Below the pieces are notes generated by a model. The model ran no database searches, had not been told where the DNA came from, and worked only from the letters and a program-made list of their open reading frames with translations. Below are positions 1 to 12,307 of a DNA stretch of 64,000 bases, one piece after another; the stretch's first letter is position 1, and every line of letters starts with the position of its first letter. The translations under genes and the position numbers were made by a program. This stretch comes from Coleophoma eucalyptorum. Lineage: Eukaryota > Ascomycota > Leotiomycetes > Helotiales > Dermateaceae. The DNA lies in NCBI GenBank assembly GCA_026120035.1, contig JALRME010000016.1, positions 1 to 64,000 on the forward strand, given 5' to 3'.

Positions 1-690
1 CTGTTTTATAGCGTTGTTATAATCTATTGGAATTTGTTACGATATAGTACAATGATGCACGACTCGCTTGTGTGCACGACTCGCTTGTGGAATACGTTAT
101 ATGATTTCAGCTATAGTGATTACGTAAGTAATTATATAATAGTCTGATCGCTTGGTTTGGAAGTACCAACCCAGGTAACGACTTTGCATTACATAATCCC
201 GCCTGGTCGCTACAAGGCGAAAGATAACATCTTAGTATCATAAGAGGATAGGAAAATCCATGTGAATGTTCTATGAGTTTAAAGAGTGAAAATTACTCGA
301 TGGTAGAGCTACGGCCGAAGCGTCCGATTACACGATAAAAAGGAGGCCCTCTGTGAATTGGATAGGCAGCGACGATAAGGTAATAATTTTTGAAGTAATA
401 CTGCCGGGAAGGTTCAGGGAAGGTACATGATTCATTTACAGGCGAAAGTAGGGAAATTTTAAAGCGTTCACAGATCTTTGCGCTGTTTGAATTCAAAGTA
501 CCCCTATTTTGTCTCGCGACGGGGGGTGTCTCGCTACGCAGGGACTGACGTTAGTCTTTTAACTTACTTTCATCCTAGTTAATGATACCTTCAATCCAAC
601 CTCTATTGATCACATTATACATTCCATAATCAGCCATTTGCATGAAGATTAATGCTTGTCATCGCTTAAGTGCTCAATCATAGCTTATCA
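1..690. other. AT-rich intergenic left edge
   Basis: No convincing gene is seen on either strand; the short frames here lack family motifs. The only structure noted is the 17-bp tandem duplication near the left end. Confidence 0.5.
56..89. repeat. Perfect 17-bp tandem duplication
   Basis: The unit TGCACGACTCGCTTGTG occurs twice back to back with no mismatch (56-72 and 73-89). It looks like a recent slippage event in non-coding DNA. Confidence 0.9.
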
Positions 691-816
691 CAGGATCCTG
701 ATTTTACAGGAAAAGCAACGGAAATCTTGGAAGGAAATGGATTCAAGGTCATTAGAAAGTTTGGGGCCGGAGGCTTTGCAGAAATTGATGAGAAGTCCGT
801 GGTGTTCTCCCCCTTT
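691..816 (+). pseudogene. SRR1-like domain fragment
   Basis: About 42 codons resemble the core of fungal SRR1-like domain proteins. They show a QDP-x-(F/Y)-T start, a helix ending in a LEGNGF-type turn, then an EIDEKSVVFSP-type strand. In the family this part sits in the middle of a roughly 250-350 residue protein. Here the similarity stops on both sides: an in-frame TAA lies just upstream, and the residues downstream no longer match. I read it as a decayed scrap left beside the recombinase gene. The match rests on remembered family patterns and is moderately uncertain. Confidence 0.45.
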
Positions 817-953
817 GTTAGGTTACGGTTAAGTGGACCTCAGTGTAATTTCTCGGTTAAGAAAATACTGTGGATTTCTAGGAGAAATAATGACAAGACT
901 AAAACCAAACCAACCCCTGTCTATCTTTGGAGAAATTTGCTCTCAAGCACATT

Positions 954-1415
954 CTATCCTGCCACCAAACTCATGCTGTCAAAGTCCGAAGAGCTAGGTG
1001 ACGTTTGGCGGACCCTCTTCCGGATCAAGCACCCTGTGTTCGAGATTCTATACTGCTTTGCTAGAAATCTTTGCAAAGCATCTTGTTTGTAGTCGAACCC
1101 TTTGATAGTGTTTGCTAGTACTTCTTTCGTAGCTATCCCCTGCTGTATAGAGAAATTATAGTCGTGAGGTTGGCCTATCGTGGTTGCTTGTGCTTGTACC
1201 ATTTGTGAAAGCGTACTAGCATTTTTGTGAATCCTATAATCATCGATTAGCAACGTTGCATAGAGGACAATGTTGTTTAGAAACTTTAGACTATACATTT
1301 TAGTGAACTCGTCCTCTAATAAACAACAATCTCTGTCTTCTTTGAGGACATTAGACCATTCTCGATGTTCTGTGACCTTATATTGTGGTATTGGCCTCCA
1401 AAGTAGTGTTGCCAT
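954..1415 (-). CDS. Unrecognised ORF downstream of the recombinase
   Basis: An open frame of about 153 codons from the first ATG (1415). It has a charged, mostly helical composition and a serine-rich C-terminus. I recognise no domain. It lies on the same strand as, and about 100 bases after, the recombinase reading frame. It could be a former C-terminal extension of that gene, a separate small gene, or chance. The antisense strand carries the tail of the SRR1-like scrap's frame, which argues against strong constraint here. Confidence 0.2.
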   Translation of the reverse strand: MATLLWRPIPQYKVTEHREWSNVLKEDRDCCLLEDEFTKMYSLKFLNNIVLYATLLIDDYRIHKNASTLSQMVQAQATTIGQPHDYNFSIQQGIATKEVLANTIKGFDYKQDALQRFLAKQYRISNTGCLIRKRVRQTSPSSSDFDSMSLVAG

Positions 1416-1631
1416 AGAATATTGGTGCAATCTCTTGCCTTCTCGAGGACGACGTCTTTTAAATGGGGTCTGATTGGCGTCAGAGTCCAGATGAAGAGAT
1501 GTCGTGTTCACTGTTCACTCTTCATCAGATATAACTTCGATATTTGCGTTGACTCCTTGAGTATCGGACTGGTTTGCATCCTTCGATACCAACAGAGCAT
1601 TGCGTCGATCAGAGCTCGTCAACTTGTCGGC

Positions 1632-3501
1632 CTAGACTTGAGACTCCCTCGATTCGCAATAAGCTAGCAAGTGTCCTAGGACCTCCAGCTTGTTTTGCGG
1701 TCCAGGTGATCTAAGACACTCCACTAGTTTAACTCTGTCCAGAGGGGCTGCTGGCGTTGAGGTTTCTAGTTCAATGTCTTCGTTGTTTGTGATTAAGTTC
1801 TTTTGTCTTTCCTCCATCCACAATTTCCTCATCTCCTGTTTTTTGGCTTTTACGAGAGCAGTTCTTATTCGGTCTACAGCCTTAATCGCCTCCTTTTTCT
1901 TGTCTCTTAATTGGTCAAACTCAGCATATTTATGCTTCTGCTTAGCATCAGTAATCTGCTGTATGATATTATCGCGTGCTAAGATAGCAGCTACGAGCGT
2001 TGGATTAGAGTTGACAGATGCTCGGACCTCTGGGCTAAGAGATGTCGGGATACTTGTATCACGGGCTAGGTCCATGTTTCGTGGCGACTTTCTATTAGGG
2101 GCTTTGCGACCACGAAATACGGAGCCAATGTCGACATCAGTGTGCTTTGGCTGATATGCCTTCTTGTAGGTTTTGTTTGTGTGACCAAGTATCTGACTTT
2201 CCTGTGCTGCCGAGCATTGCTCTTAAGCAAAATTAGCGGTTGTTCATTTGAACTATCAGATTTCTTACTAAGAAGCTTCTCTCCAAGGGACCTGCGAATG
2301 TTATAAGCAGTGAATCTTTGGGGATAGCCTGTCCCTCGACTGATGCGAAAAGTGTCATTGTTTGCAGAAGCGGTAGTCCAAGCCCGCGATAGTAAGATAG
2401 AGTATGCTCCATCATAGCCAAGTCGCCTAAAAATAGGGGTCTCCATCACGCTATCCTTGAACTCAAACGGGATTGTTTCCCTTGATGGAGGTATACGGAC
2501 ATTCATAAGCTGTTCTGCGCAAGTGACGTACTTGAACGCGTTATCACATAAATCCAGAACAATGAATATCATGATAGGGCAGGTCACGAAGTTCTCCTGC
2601 TCTTGATGAACGCTAACTTTAAGACTGTGGTTCATTAGCACTTCCCGTAGTTTCTAGGGAGTAATACATACAACTTTTTTTCGTCAAGGCGGCAGCCTTT
2701 CATGTTGTCGAATTGGATGTCCAACTGCAAAATCACTAATCCTTCCTTGTTTCTACAGGCGAATAATTTGACATCCTGGCTTGAGTAAGTAATATGATAT
2801 TACAATGACTTTCCTTTTCTTACCTTGTAACATAATGCTACGTTACCATTACGGTACTTGTCACAGCGTAAGATGGCACCAGGCCGCGATGCACAATTTA
2901 TTAGTAGCAATAAATACAATGTTACCTGGACACGAAAGCGAGGGTGTCGATATTTATGCTCATCAGTGAGCCAGAGAAAGTCAATCATATTCTGAACGTC
3001 TTGAAAATCTGCAACATTCTTTTCGTATGACATCTCTTTGATTCCTAATTGCTTTGCTAGCTTAACTGCGATAAACTAGTAGTATTTAGTATGGTTCTAC
3101 TAAAAGGCTAGTGGTGTACGTACTTCACGAAGAGCAGCTTTGACCTCGTTTGGAATCGAGGTGTTTCTATGGACTTGAAAAGCGTTGTTAAGCTTTCCGA
3201 CCTTTTGTTGTAAGGTTTCAATAGTTTGTTTTTCGGTGATCCTGCCCTTCCTATACTTTGCGTGCTTGAAGAAGAAGAATTTCAGATTTTTTTCCGTCGG
3301 TTCGAGTTTTCCATACTGAGCCTCGTAGCTTTCAAGTATTAGTCACTATCGATTTATTTCGGATAGAAAGGATACATACGCTAACCAATATCTGTACATC
3401 TCATCGTAGATGGCCTTTGTACATTCCGTGATACGTGACCAGGGATCAATCGTAATTTCCTCGGCCTCCATATACTCTGCAAAGTCTGAATCGTCCTCCA
3501 T
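1632..3501 (-). CDS. DUF3435 tyrosine recombinase (Starship-captain family)
   Basis: Six exons (3501-3380, 3328-3120, 3065-2824, 2775-2672, 2624-2269, 2221-1632) separated by 47-54 nt GT..AG introns give an uninterrupted 540-residue protein. The DUF3435 signature is present in order: a helix-rich N-terminal domain, the first catalytic arginine in CASRPGAI, the CYKDVKLF strand, the CPI and PIFRR segments, the YNIRRSLGEKL helix, the ILGHTNKTYKKAY stretch with catalytic His and Tyr candidates, HTDVD, and a charged coiled coil near the C-terminus. This family contains the captain recombinases that move giant Starship elements. The frame ends at TAG (1634-1632). Another 38 plausible codons follow in the same frame, so the tail may have been shortened by a nonsense mutation. 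The start is the first ATG in exon 1; an upstream exon is possible. Because captains are transcribed into their element, any element would extend leftwards out of the window. Confidence 0.75.
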
Positions 3502-3891
3502 TTCTGGGTAGTCTAAGTCGTCCCGAACTATAGTATTGAATTGAGTTGTGATAGTAAGGAGAGAGAGTAGGCTGAGTTCCAATAGAAAGCGATGTCCTAG
3601 TAGAGATTGGGCTAAGGAGACAATTTAATAGTCGAGGTCTCAAGAGATAGGAGGTCATTACGCCGACAAGAGCACAGAAGTCAAAACCTCCGATAAAGGA
3701 GTCATGTTTATTAAGCAAGCTGATAATACCAGAAGCGGTTTTATATAGTTAATATCTAAGATCATGATTTATAACACCAGTCTCCCGTAATCAGGATACA
3801 GGATTTAGAGAAAAAGGCCATTACAGGGAAAAGCAGCGTTAGATAGCAAGGTTTATAACATGTATTTTCTCATTCCAAGAAACAGTAATAC
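3502..3891. promoter_or_regulatory. Upstream region of the recombinase
   Basis: AT-rich sequence between the recombinase start and the tRNA-Ser gene. It must hold the recombinase promoter and, if an element is present, possibly its 5' end. No defined motif or inverted repeat was recognised. Confidence 0.35.
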
Positions 3892-4002
3892 GGCGGTGTG
3901 GCAGAGTGGTCTAATGCGTGTGACTAGAATGTACAGGACTTTCAGTCCTGTAACAGCTATCACATTCTTTCGGGAGCACAGGTTCGAATCCTGTCACCGT
4001 CG
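3892..4002 (+). tRNA. tRNA-Ser (anticodon AGA), with intron
   Basis: The acceptor stem GGCGGTG pairs with CACCGTC (one G-U), with discriminator G as expected for serine. The D arm contains GCAGAGTGG. The anticodon stem TGTGA/TCACA encloses a loop with anticodon AGA at 3926-3928, reading UCU. A long variable arm and a perfect T arm ACAGG-TTCGAAT-CCTGT follow. A 29-nt intron (3930-3958) begins one base after the anticodon, the canonical position, and carries its own AGGACT/AGTCCT hairpin. Confidence 0.9.
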
Positions 4003-7000
4003 AATCAGATATTTCTTTTTGTATCATCGTTAATATACCACCATGATGAAGATATAAATGCGAATGATGCTATCGATTCTGACTAACCTTTTCTTTTTTG
4101 CTTGTGCAGCTGCTCTGATACAGGGCCGTGCGTTTCCACCTGATCATTTTATCATCAATCTATCTTTCATCCTACCTCTAGAAAGCCCAAGCTTCCATCT
4201 ATTCAACAAGACCACAATTCAGCTTAACAAGTATCTTGTATTGTGTGCGCTTAAATCGCAAGTGCTTCTCGCCATTAACAAGCCCATTTTGAGCTCCCCA
4301 TGACTAGTTTAAATAGAAATTCTAAAACATGTCGTTAAGAGGCAAGAGAGGGGATTATTCCGATGTCAAGTAATTCCAACTTCGGTAACTTTCAAGGCCT
4401 TGCATACTTGTGGAAAGCGGATTTGTGGTCAAAGATGCCTATATCTTTCCGAGCCTTTGATGTAAATATTGACTCTTGCTTACTGCAGAGACTTTCTATA
4501 CTTAGGTGGAGAGTATAAAGAGTAATTATGGCATGCTATGCAAATTCCTCTGTGGTGGACATGAAATTTGAAAACCTCGGTTGAATTTTTTCGCGTCTTG
4601 ACAACACCGACCAAGACCCCACTTAGTCTAGCCCGAAGTGGTAATCAGCAGCAAGCGAGCCACGGATTTCCAAAAAGTCTCAAGTAGGGCAAAATGATTA
4701 TTATCTTGTTGGGCGCAGCGACATAAGGAGTTATTCGTTAGAGTACTATAGCTCGTAGATTTTAAATATACAAGTGTTTCTGCCAGTATAGAACAAAATA
4801 TAATCTTAAATATATCCGCTAACTACTACAAAAGAAATACATCTACTCTCCTTTTTCTCCTTTTGTGTTGTAGTATATTGCAGAAAACTAACAACCTATA
4901 AGGCTAAATTAGACAATACATTTACCAAGTCAAGTCATGTTATTAGTTATAGATATCCAAACTGTAGGGCTATAGTAGTTGTATTAGTCAAGCTTATAGG
5001 TGCAGATACGGATGCTGTTACGGTCAGAGGAATAGCAGACTTTACTGGTACGGTCTCGTAAGGTACTATTTTGTCCTACTGGCATGAAATTGATGTGGCA
5101 CTAGAGCTTCATAGCTGGCTTGATGAAAGTTATAGGTAGGTATATGTGATTTGTATGCTCTTTATGACCAACACCTGGAGAGTTATTGAAGTAAGTACTA
5201 GACGCCAAGTCCTCGTAATTAGCGTTTGGTCAAGAAAGGCCTTTGGTGTGTGTACCTTGGGAACTACAATTCTGTTGATCAATTTCCTGGTATAGCCGAG
5301 ACCACCTGCCTTATGCTTCTTTCTATAGGAGGCCTGCCGCGATCTTAAATCATGGTTATAGCACCGCCGATTACCCACTTTAGCAAACGATTTTAACTTT
5401 AATGATTGGTATCATTTTGGAGACAGGTACTTCAGATGCTACAAGCTTTATATCAAAGTCATGGAACTTTTCCCTAGCCCAAGGTATCTGCCTTGGTTGG
5501 TGGTGTAGCTTTTATATGCTTATATAGAATTAATCGTGCCGCATTGGTTTAATCTTAGTGAAAACTCACAATTACTCACATCAGATCACTTCCTACTTCA
5601 GCTATTTCCGTATCACTTACCCCTATCACCGCTATCTCTTCGCAGGTCTCAGACCTACCAAGCAAATAGATTTGGTATAATGGTAGTTGAAATTAGAATA
5701 GGTTAAGGTACAGCTAACTTCTTTGCTAAGTGTCTCAAGAAATAGTCGGCTTCGTTGTATCGTTAGCAACGGAAAGTACGAGATTCTGGGCCCCGCTTAT
5801 ATCTCAAATTAGGGTATACCGTTATCTTTAGCTGTTACTAAGTATTTCTAACCGTAGTGAATACACTTCGATGATGTCATACCTTCATTAACCACGTCTT
5901 TATCTTCTGAGGAAGACACTTGCTCTATACTCCCTGAAGCACGTATGGTAGCTTTCCGCCCTACGACGAGGATACTAGAGCTTTCTAGTAGTTCAAACCA
6001 AATTGAATGCTCTTTTAGTTAAATAATTATTCAAAATAATACACTATTTACGCTCAAACATTGATTATATTGGGAAAGGTATTATGGCTTTAGGGGACCG
6101 ATAATTATATGGTCTACTAGCTCGAGAAAGACGTGTGAATGACATAATTCATCGTAAGCTGCTAGTTTGGTCATCTCATAGGTGGGCTGAAAAGCATGGA
6201 TAGACCTGTTTTTAATCAGTACACTTGCGCTGGGCCAATCGGTAAGATTTTGAGGGTAGGAGACTAGGTAGACGTTGAAGAGCGGGTATCAACAGGGGAA
6301 TGGCCTTTGTCTAGACTCTAGTAAACCTTAAATATGATTATAAAAAGGTTTACATGTGGAACCGTTGTATAGAATACCATACTCAACGGAAACTTCGTGA
6401 ATACCAAAGTACACTACACTAAACTGAAGTGCCAACTTGGAAAAATCGAGCTCAGTCAGCCAAGAAGGTATCCTGACAATCTAGTGTGAAATATAAGCAC
6501 AAAAGCCTACGGTTTTCTATGCTATCTGTTGAAGTGAGTTTGCGTCGGAAATAGCTCATCAATGCGAGAGGCGCATATGGTGATCCACAAATTGTATGAC
6601 AAGGGTAGGAGCTTTCTCTCCGGTAATGGGCAGGGGGCGCCGGTCAGAACTTGCAGAAGATGACACGAGTGATTCCTCGCTTTCCTACAGTTGAATCTTC
6701 AGGGGTTACTCTCGTGGAATTATCGAGCGAAGGAGTTATGGCAGGCGGATTAACTACAGCTCTTACCATGGTCTGAAAGTTCTTATCACTCAAGCCGAGC
6801 CGATTACAACTGTGGGACAAGTAACGGTTCTTGACAATAGCCATCGGATGACTTTCAAGCTATTACTATATTTATCCTTCAGGTAAGTTAATTTAAAGTT
6901 TACCAAATCACAATCTATGTCAAAGCGTTCCTTAGAAGTATGCGGTAATGCATCATAAGAATCACAAGCTAGTGGATGCCCACCTATGCTATACATGCTT

Positions 7001-7728
7001 AAATCACTTGATTAATCAGTCACTTGCACAAAAATTTGTGGCAATAATAGCGTTTATGTTCCAAAAGAAAAACAATTATTTTATTTCAATGGTCCGTTCA
7101 ATCCTCGAAATATGGAGCGAAGGAGGTTATGGTTCGGCTCTGATGTTGATGTTGACCTCACCTCCTTAGAATCTAGTAGGTACTGCTTAAGCTCCTCACA
7201 TGTATTTGTTACTCGGCGAGAATCCTCTGTTACCAGTCGCAATATTTGTATACCTCACATCCAAGTCTCACATCCACAATGACGTCCTCATATTAATTCT
7301 CACCCACAGCGACCCCCCGGACCCATATCTCGTTCCCTTACGTAGTCACAGTGTGAAAGAATGAACACATCATTGGATTATTGGGAAGCCGAGGAGAGCT
7401 TACGTGCATATTTCTGCCAACTTTAGATAAAGGGTCTCCACTTTACTACATGAATTTGCTCCTAAGAAGTGCTCATCACTGTGTCGTATGCGAGGAATGC
7501 TACAAAATGCATAGGTTCTCCCGAATTTGCGGAGACATTTGCGTTAATCTTCAATTTCCTAATCATTGAGCAACATAGATCTCTTAAGTAGCTCTCAGCT
7601 GTGAGCCACTATAGTTATCCATTCAGTCAGTTCACCATTCGATTCGCAAACTTAGGTTTATTTATCAATATCTTTTAATTTCTGGCCTTACTCTTAATAC
7701 TAATTTCTGGACATAAAATACAGACTCA
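4003..7728. other. 3.7 kb gene desert
   Basis: Only short unconvincing frames (the longest about 80 codons) without family motifs, in AT-rich sequence. No terminal repeats or transposase remnants were recognised. It may be decayed transposon DNA, but nothing in it proves that by eye. Confidence 0.5.
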
Positions 7729-9354
7729 ATGGCATCAGTTCCCCCTCTCCAAACAATACGATCAGATGTCAATGCAACAGGGGAAGATCCTCCTCATTTA
7801 CAGCTCTCCTTTCACTTTAACGGGGTGAACGAAAGTCCAGTCAAGATCATTGTGAAGGTCTCTAACTTGAATGAGGATGGGAAACGGAAATATGATGGCC
7901 CATGTCCCAAAAATAGTCAAGGCATGCCATTCCCTGGCCCGACACGTAGCACGGCTGTTGATGGCTCACCATTATTGAGAAACAACTTCTTGTTACCAAA
8001 ACAGCAGCACCTCCACAGAAACAAGAGCGAAGATGGTAAGTTTGACACTTTTATTGAATACAAAACGCAACTAATCTGTGGGTTATATATAGTTCATCCT
8101 TGCAGCAGAGGTGAATTTTGCTATTTGGAAACAACAGCCTACGTATCTCATCTCTTTAAGGTAGATTATTCAATGTCATAGATACCAGCATTCTGACTAT
8201 CTAGGTCAACGTCTTAAGCCGCAAAGGTACCAAAACTCCAATTTTCTTGCGTTTCTCCAGTGTTACATTGGGATCGGAGTTTCATCACCTCGCTCGGAAC
8301 CGGCATGGCTTTGCGGTTGAGTTTTCCACTGGAGAGGGAAACTACGGTGTCGTGGGACTTAATTGGGTAAGTTGACTCCTATTTATTAAAACTTATAACA
8401 TAACTGACGAAACAAAGCCCGCATTCTTCTGGTATGACTCTTTCCAACGCCCCGGTGGCATCAGCTCGCAATCACAAAGTCCAAGAAACTGTCTACCCGA
8501 TTATACATCGCTACTTGAACTTCTGAAACTCGCATTGGAGGCAATTCGTGCAGGTACGACGTTTTTCGGCAAACATAGCAGTCCTAACTGGTCGCATAAT
8601 AACTATGGATATGGCTGCCATACATTCAAATGGATCAATGAAAAAGGGAGTTTTGTGTACTTCAAGTACATTTGTCTTTCGAGGCACGGGCGGAAATATT
8701 TCACAATGCCAGGGGCTACTAAATTAAATGGTGAAGACCAGGACTACTCTAAGCTCAAATTTTGGGAAGCTATGGAGAAGGGTGAAGGGGTTGGGCAAAT
8801 CGCGAACGTACAAGTCATGCAGCTTAAGGAGGCAGACGCAAACGTGATCGGATTTGATCCTTTTGATGTTAACAATGGTTGGTCCGGAAATCATTTTTCT
8901 GTAAGTGTGATTAAAAAGCCCTAGGAAGGGATACTGACTGACCTATTAGATACATGAGTTTGGCCAACCTGTTCTGAACAAAAATCCTGAAAACTTCCAT
9001 CGTGATGTCGAACAAGCTGCCTCCTCACCCGGAAGCATGTTTCCTGATGTCGAAGATAATCCTGACTCTCTTCTCCAGGTCCGGCCATTCTACCACGATG
9101 TACAACACCACCGAGGTGGCGTGAATCTCCACCACATTCCCAAGAATTGCCCATTAATGGCTCGTTCTAACACTTTAAATCTCGATGGCCAGGACATAAA
9201 TGATAAAATTCATGCCGGAAATCAATATGTGCCAAACTCAAACTATAAGTTTCGACCAGACTCAGCCGAGGCATTTTATGCTCTCGCTGACAATATTGTC
9301 TCTCGCAGGGTCATTATTATCCTTGATGGCAAGTCGTTCAATTACGATTTGTAA
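7729..9354 (+). CDS. Divergent small-subunit catalase
   Basis: Five exons (7729-8035, 8093-8160, 8205-8366, 8418-8900, 8950-9354) give an open 474-residue heme catalase that would split hydrogen peroxide. The active-site histidine falls in the VHPC segment formed across intron 1. Then come TKTPIFLRFSSV, RHGFAVEF, GEGNYGVVGLNW, YGYGCHTFKW, NPENFHRDVEQ and the proximal heme region RPFYHDVQHHRGG. Oddities: the conserved arginine four residues before the heme-ligand tyrosine is displaced by one position. The expected SHYYHEGK block is read in a shifted frame after NIVSRR, and the protein stops soon after, without the usual C-terminal helices. The first exon is unlike typical catalases. It may be an enzymatically impaired or decaying copy. 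The splice joins keep the frame throughout. Confidence 0.8.
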
Positions 9355-9593
9355 GGTTTAAAGACCTCAAGGTCGGCTGTCTGGCACGGCTCTAGGACAT
9401 TGACTTTTCATACTTTAGGTTAATGTATGGCATGCTACTAGAGAATGAAAAGATATAAAGGCAGAACTTCAGTTTTAAGGAAGTATAGGCGAAGGCGAAG
9501 GATGCAGAGTTGGCTCGCAAAGAAGCGAAGTTCTGACCCAGTAGAGGAGATGAAAGCATTGTAATAATATTGTCAGATATGAGCATCATTAAA

Positions 9594-12307
9594 TCATAAT
9601 TCGTCATTCGGTAAAAGACCGATGTCTCTCTTGAATTCTCTCAACCAGTCGGCATAGTCGGCAGGGGTCTGGTTCCAGGGATCGTCACTAAACAACAGTG
9701 AATATGAGTTAGTTTTTTACTATTTCAATCAGGTGGAAAATTAATAGCATAGGAACTGTAGATGTAGACCATACTCACTCTTCAAACATAATCCATCTAG
9801 CCTGGTAACAAAGTTCCTCGTCAGTCGGAGTATGATGATTTGGATTGTGTATAGACATCGTCATCGTCACAAACCGAGACAATTCTCGGAGCAGGCGTCT
9901 GTAGCAGCTGCTGTCGTTAAGGAAACGTGGAGCTACTGCCTTAATACCAACACTTGTTCCATGATCAGCGGTTGATCCCACCGTTGAAATGCTACAGAGG
10001 TTGGCAGATGTGTTGAGGGTGGGTTCTATGAATGAAGTGGCAGGGCTCCAACGCTCGTGGTCAGCGTTCGGAGAAACTCCAAAAGCACACAGCATATCAG
10101 AGCTTTCGTTTGTTTCAGGTGGTGAAATCCCTACTACAGACGCCAAGTTTGCGCGCTGACGAAATGGGATGAGCCAGTGTGTGGAGCTGTAGATTAAGCT
10201 TGTCAAGAAGTTGACAATTACTTCTGTATGGTTCGATGACGATGCCTCCATACAGGTAATAATATTATAGGCTTCATGCTGAAGCTTATCGTCCTCTACA
10301 TCTAATACAACTAGTTGGAGCTTCCCCACGAAGTCAAGAAGCTGAGCTTCCATACTGCAAGCCTCAAAAATATTGTCCTTACCGTGGATTTTCAGTTGGG
10401 TTATTCGGCCTCTTGTAGCGCTTTTCATAGGGCAGATGCGTGCCTGCTTTGTTATCTCCTTGGATGACATAAGGAGGTCACGCAGCCATGATAATCCTAA
10501 CATTCCAGTATTTTTCGATAACATTTCAGATCCAAGAATTATACGGCAACTCTCATACTGAAGCTCCTCTTTTGAAGGCATATGTTGATTAAAATTAACA
10601 TAGTCAGTTATAAAGTAGTCAAGCTCCAGCTTTATCAGCTCAAATGCGTTAGGAGGCGTCTCAGGTGGTCCTTGTTGAGTAGTAAATGGCCAAGGAGAGT
10701 TTCGCTCATAATTTATAAGGTCTATAGTGAATAGTTAGTAAGTGTAATAAGATGATTAGAATATTGCACATACACGGAGGTATAGAGTTCTCGACCATAT
10801 CAAGGACAGAAGATTCAAACCCCCAGTCACCTTGCCAGTCAGCCATAGTTTTTCCGTTCTTAAAATGCTCAGCTACATGATCAACTCGATCCGTCCAAGA
10901 AGTCATTACAAGGCCACAAAAGCCACATCGGCATCGTATCTCGTGGCTTTCATACTTCCATTGTTTTATTGAAAGTTTCATAAAATGAGTGTTATGAACT
11001 AGCTTTAGATGCTGGTGCAGATGATCTTTCCGGTAAAAAGTGCGTTCCTCTGAGAAGCGCCCTACACAGGCACTGTAATTGTGACTCGTAAGATGATTTT
11101 CATCAGGATTCATATGTCCACAATAGATACAAGTTGGCTCGGAGCTGGTAGTCAAGAAAGTAGGTCCTTGCGGTGAGCATTTCCATTGTTCAAGAGATAA
11201 GTGCATTGACTTCTCATGGCGCTTCCAATTATGCTTTGTTTTGAATGACTCGGTGCAGAAGGTACACTGAAACGTGTGGCAGGCTTGAGAAAGAGTATTA
11301 ATTCCATCAATCTTAAGTCGGCTTAAATTGGCACGTCGTCTTTTGCGTTTGACTACCCTTCTAAACTGATCGTTGGATCTGAATGAAATTTGAGAGGTGG
11401 AGGAATAAGCAGAAGTGAGGGAGCTTCTGCTAGAGTGTGAGGTTATCGCGCTGCTGGCAGAAGAGTCATTGCATAGTGACCTTGGAGGATCACAGTCCGT
11501 ATGTTTGATGTGACGTAGATTTTTTGAATCCGATGAGAGAGATACGGCCTGGGCTATTGCAGAGACAGTAGCAGGTTCATGTTCAGGGGGAGAGTTTTGC
11601 CAGCGCTGCAGAGGATTCATGTATTCGAGTGAGGTAGTATTCTCGCGGTGCTGAAGTATTTCGAGAGATTGGTGGCTCGTAGATCCTACGTACGGTGTGG
11701 ACGGTCGGGAGAGTTGGCACTTCAGTCGTCTGCGGGCGTTTGAGAGCCATGTAGTAATCTGCTGTTTGCTGAGTCCAGTCTGGCCCTGGATAGTTTCGAT
11801 CTCTTTTGCAGTGGGATAGGGATGTCTGCTATGAGTTGATAACCAAGTTTTCAAAATTCTGATGGAGACGGAAGAAAATCGCTTTCCGATTTTGGGGGTA
11901 GCCGTCAATTCGTAATTAGGAGTTTGCTCGGAAGCAACTTCGCTATGATCAAATAATTCAGGCCATTCGATCGACTCACTATCCCCTGGATAATAGTATG
12001 GCAGAAAGCTGTCTTGCTTGTCGTAATTATGAAGGTTTATTTGTTCAATATTGTTTCGGGAAGCAGCTGGCTGGAACAGCGGGCTGGGGTTTGGATAACA
12101 ACTCGGAAGTAGTTGGCTCGAGGATGGACTTGCTGTCCCCGGCATGTCAACAGCATCGACATTCTCAAGTGCTTGGAAGGGTAATAAGTTGACTTCGATA
12201 TTGGCGAGGTCAAAGTCTAAGTAGTGGTCAGCGTTACTGGCGATCAAGCCAACATCCAGAGCCCTCGTCAGCTTGTCAATGTCTTCAGCTCCTAGAAGAT
12301 TGTCCAT
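9594..12307 (-). CDS. Homeobox (TALE/KN) and C2H2 zinc-finger regulator
   Basis: Three exons (12307-10774, 10721-9779, 9687-9594) encode 856 residues. A homeodomain of the KN type ends in the recognition helix WLSNARRRLK. It is followed by a serine-rich linker and several C2H2 fingers, beginning FQCTFCTESF with H-x4-H. The C-terminal third is helical and ends with a DPWNQTPADYADWLREF-type tail. This arrangement is common in Pezizomycotina regulators that act in the nucleus. The first ATG in frame is at 12307; sixty further in-frame codons upstream lack an ATG, so either translation starts here or a small upstream exon is missing. The target genes cannot be deduced. Confidence 0.85.

Noticed and set aside
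1632..3501. Broken pieces of DUF3435 taken as a pseudogene
   Set aside because: Every apparent break coincides with a 47-54 nt intron with good splice signals, and the phases match exactly.
4058..4303. 81-codon ORF with a hydrophobic start resembling a signal peptide
   Set aside because: Isolated in a gene desert, with no conserved motif; the signal-like stretch is expected by chance in T-rich DNA.
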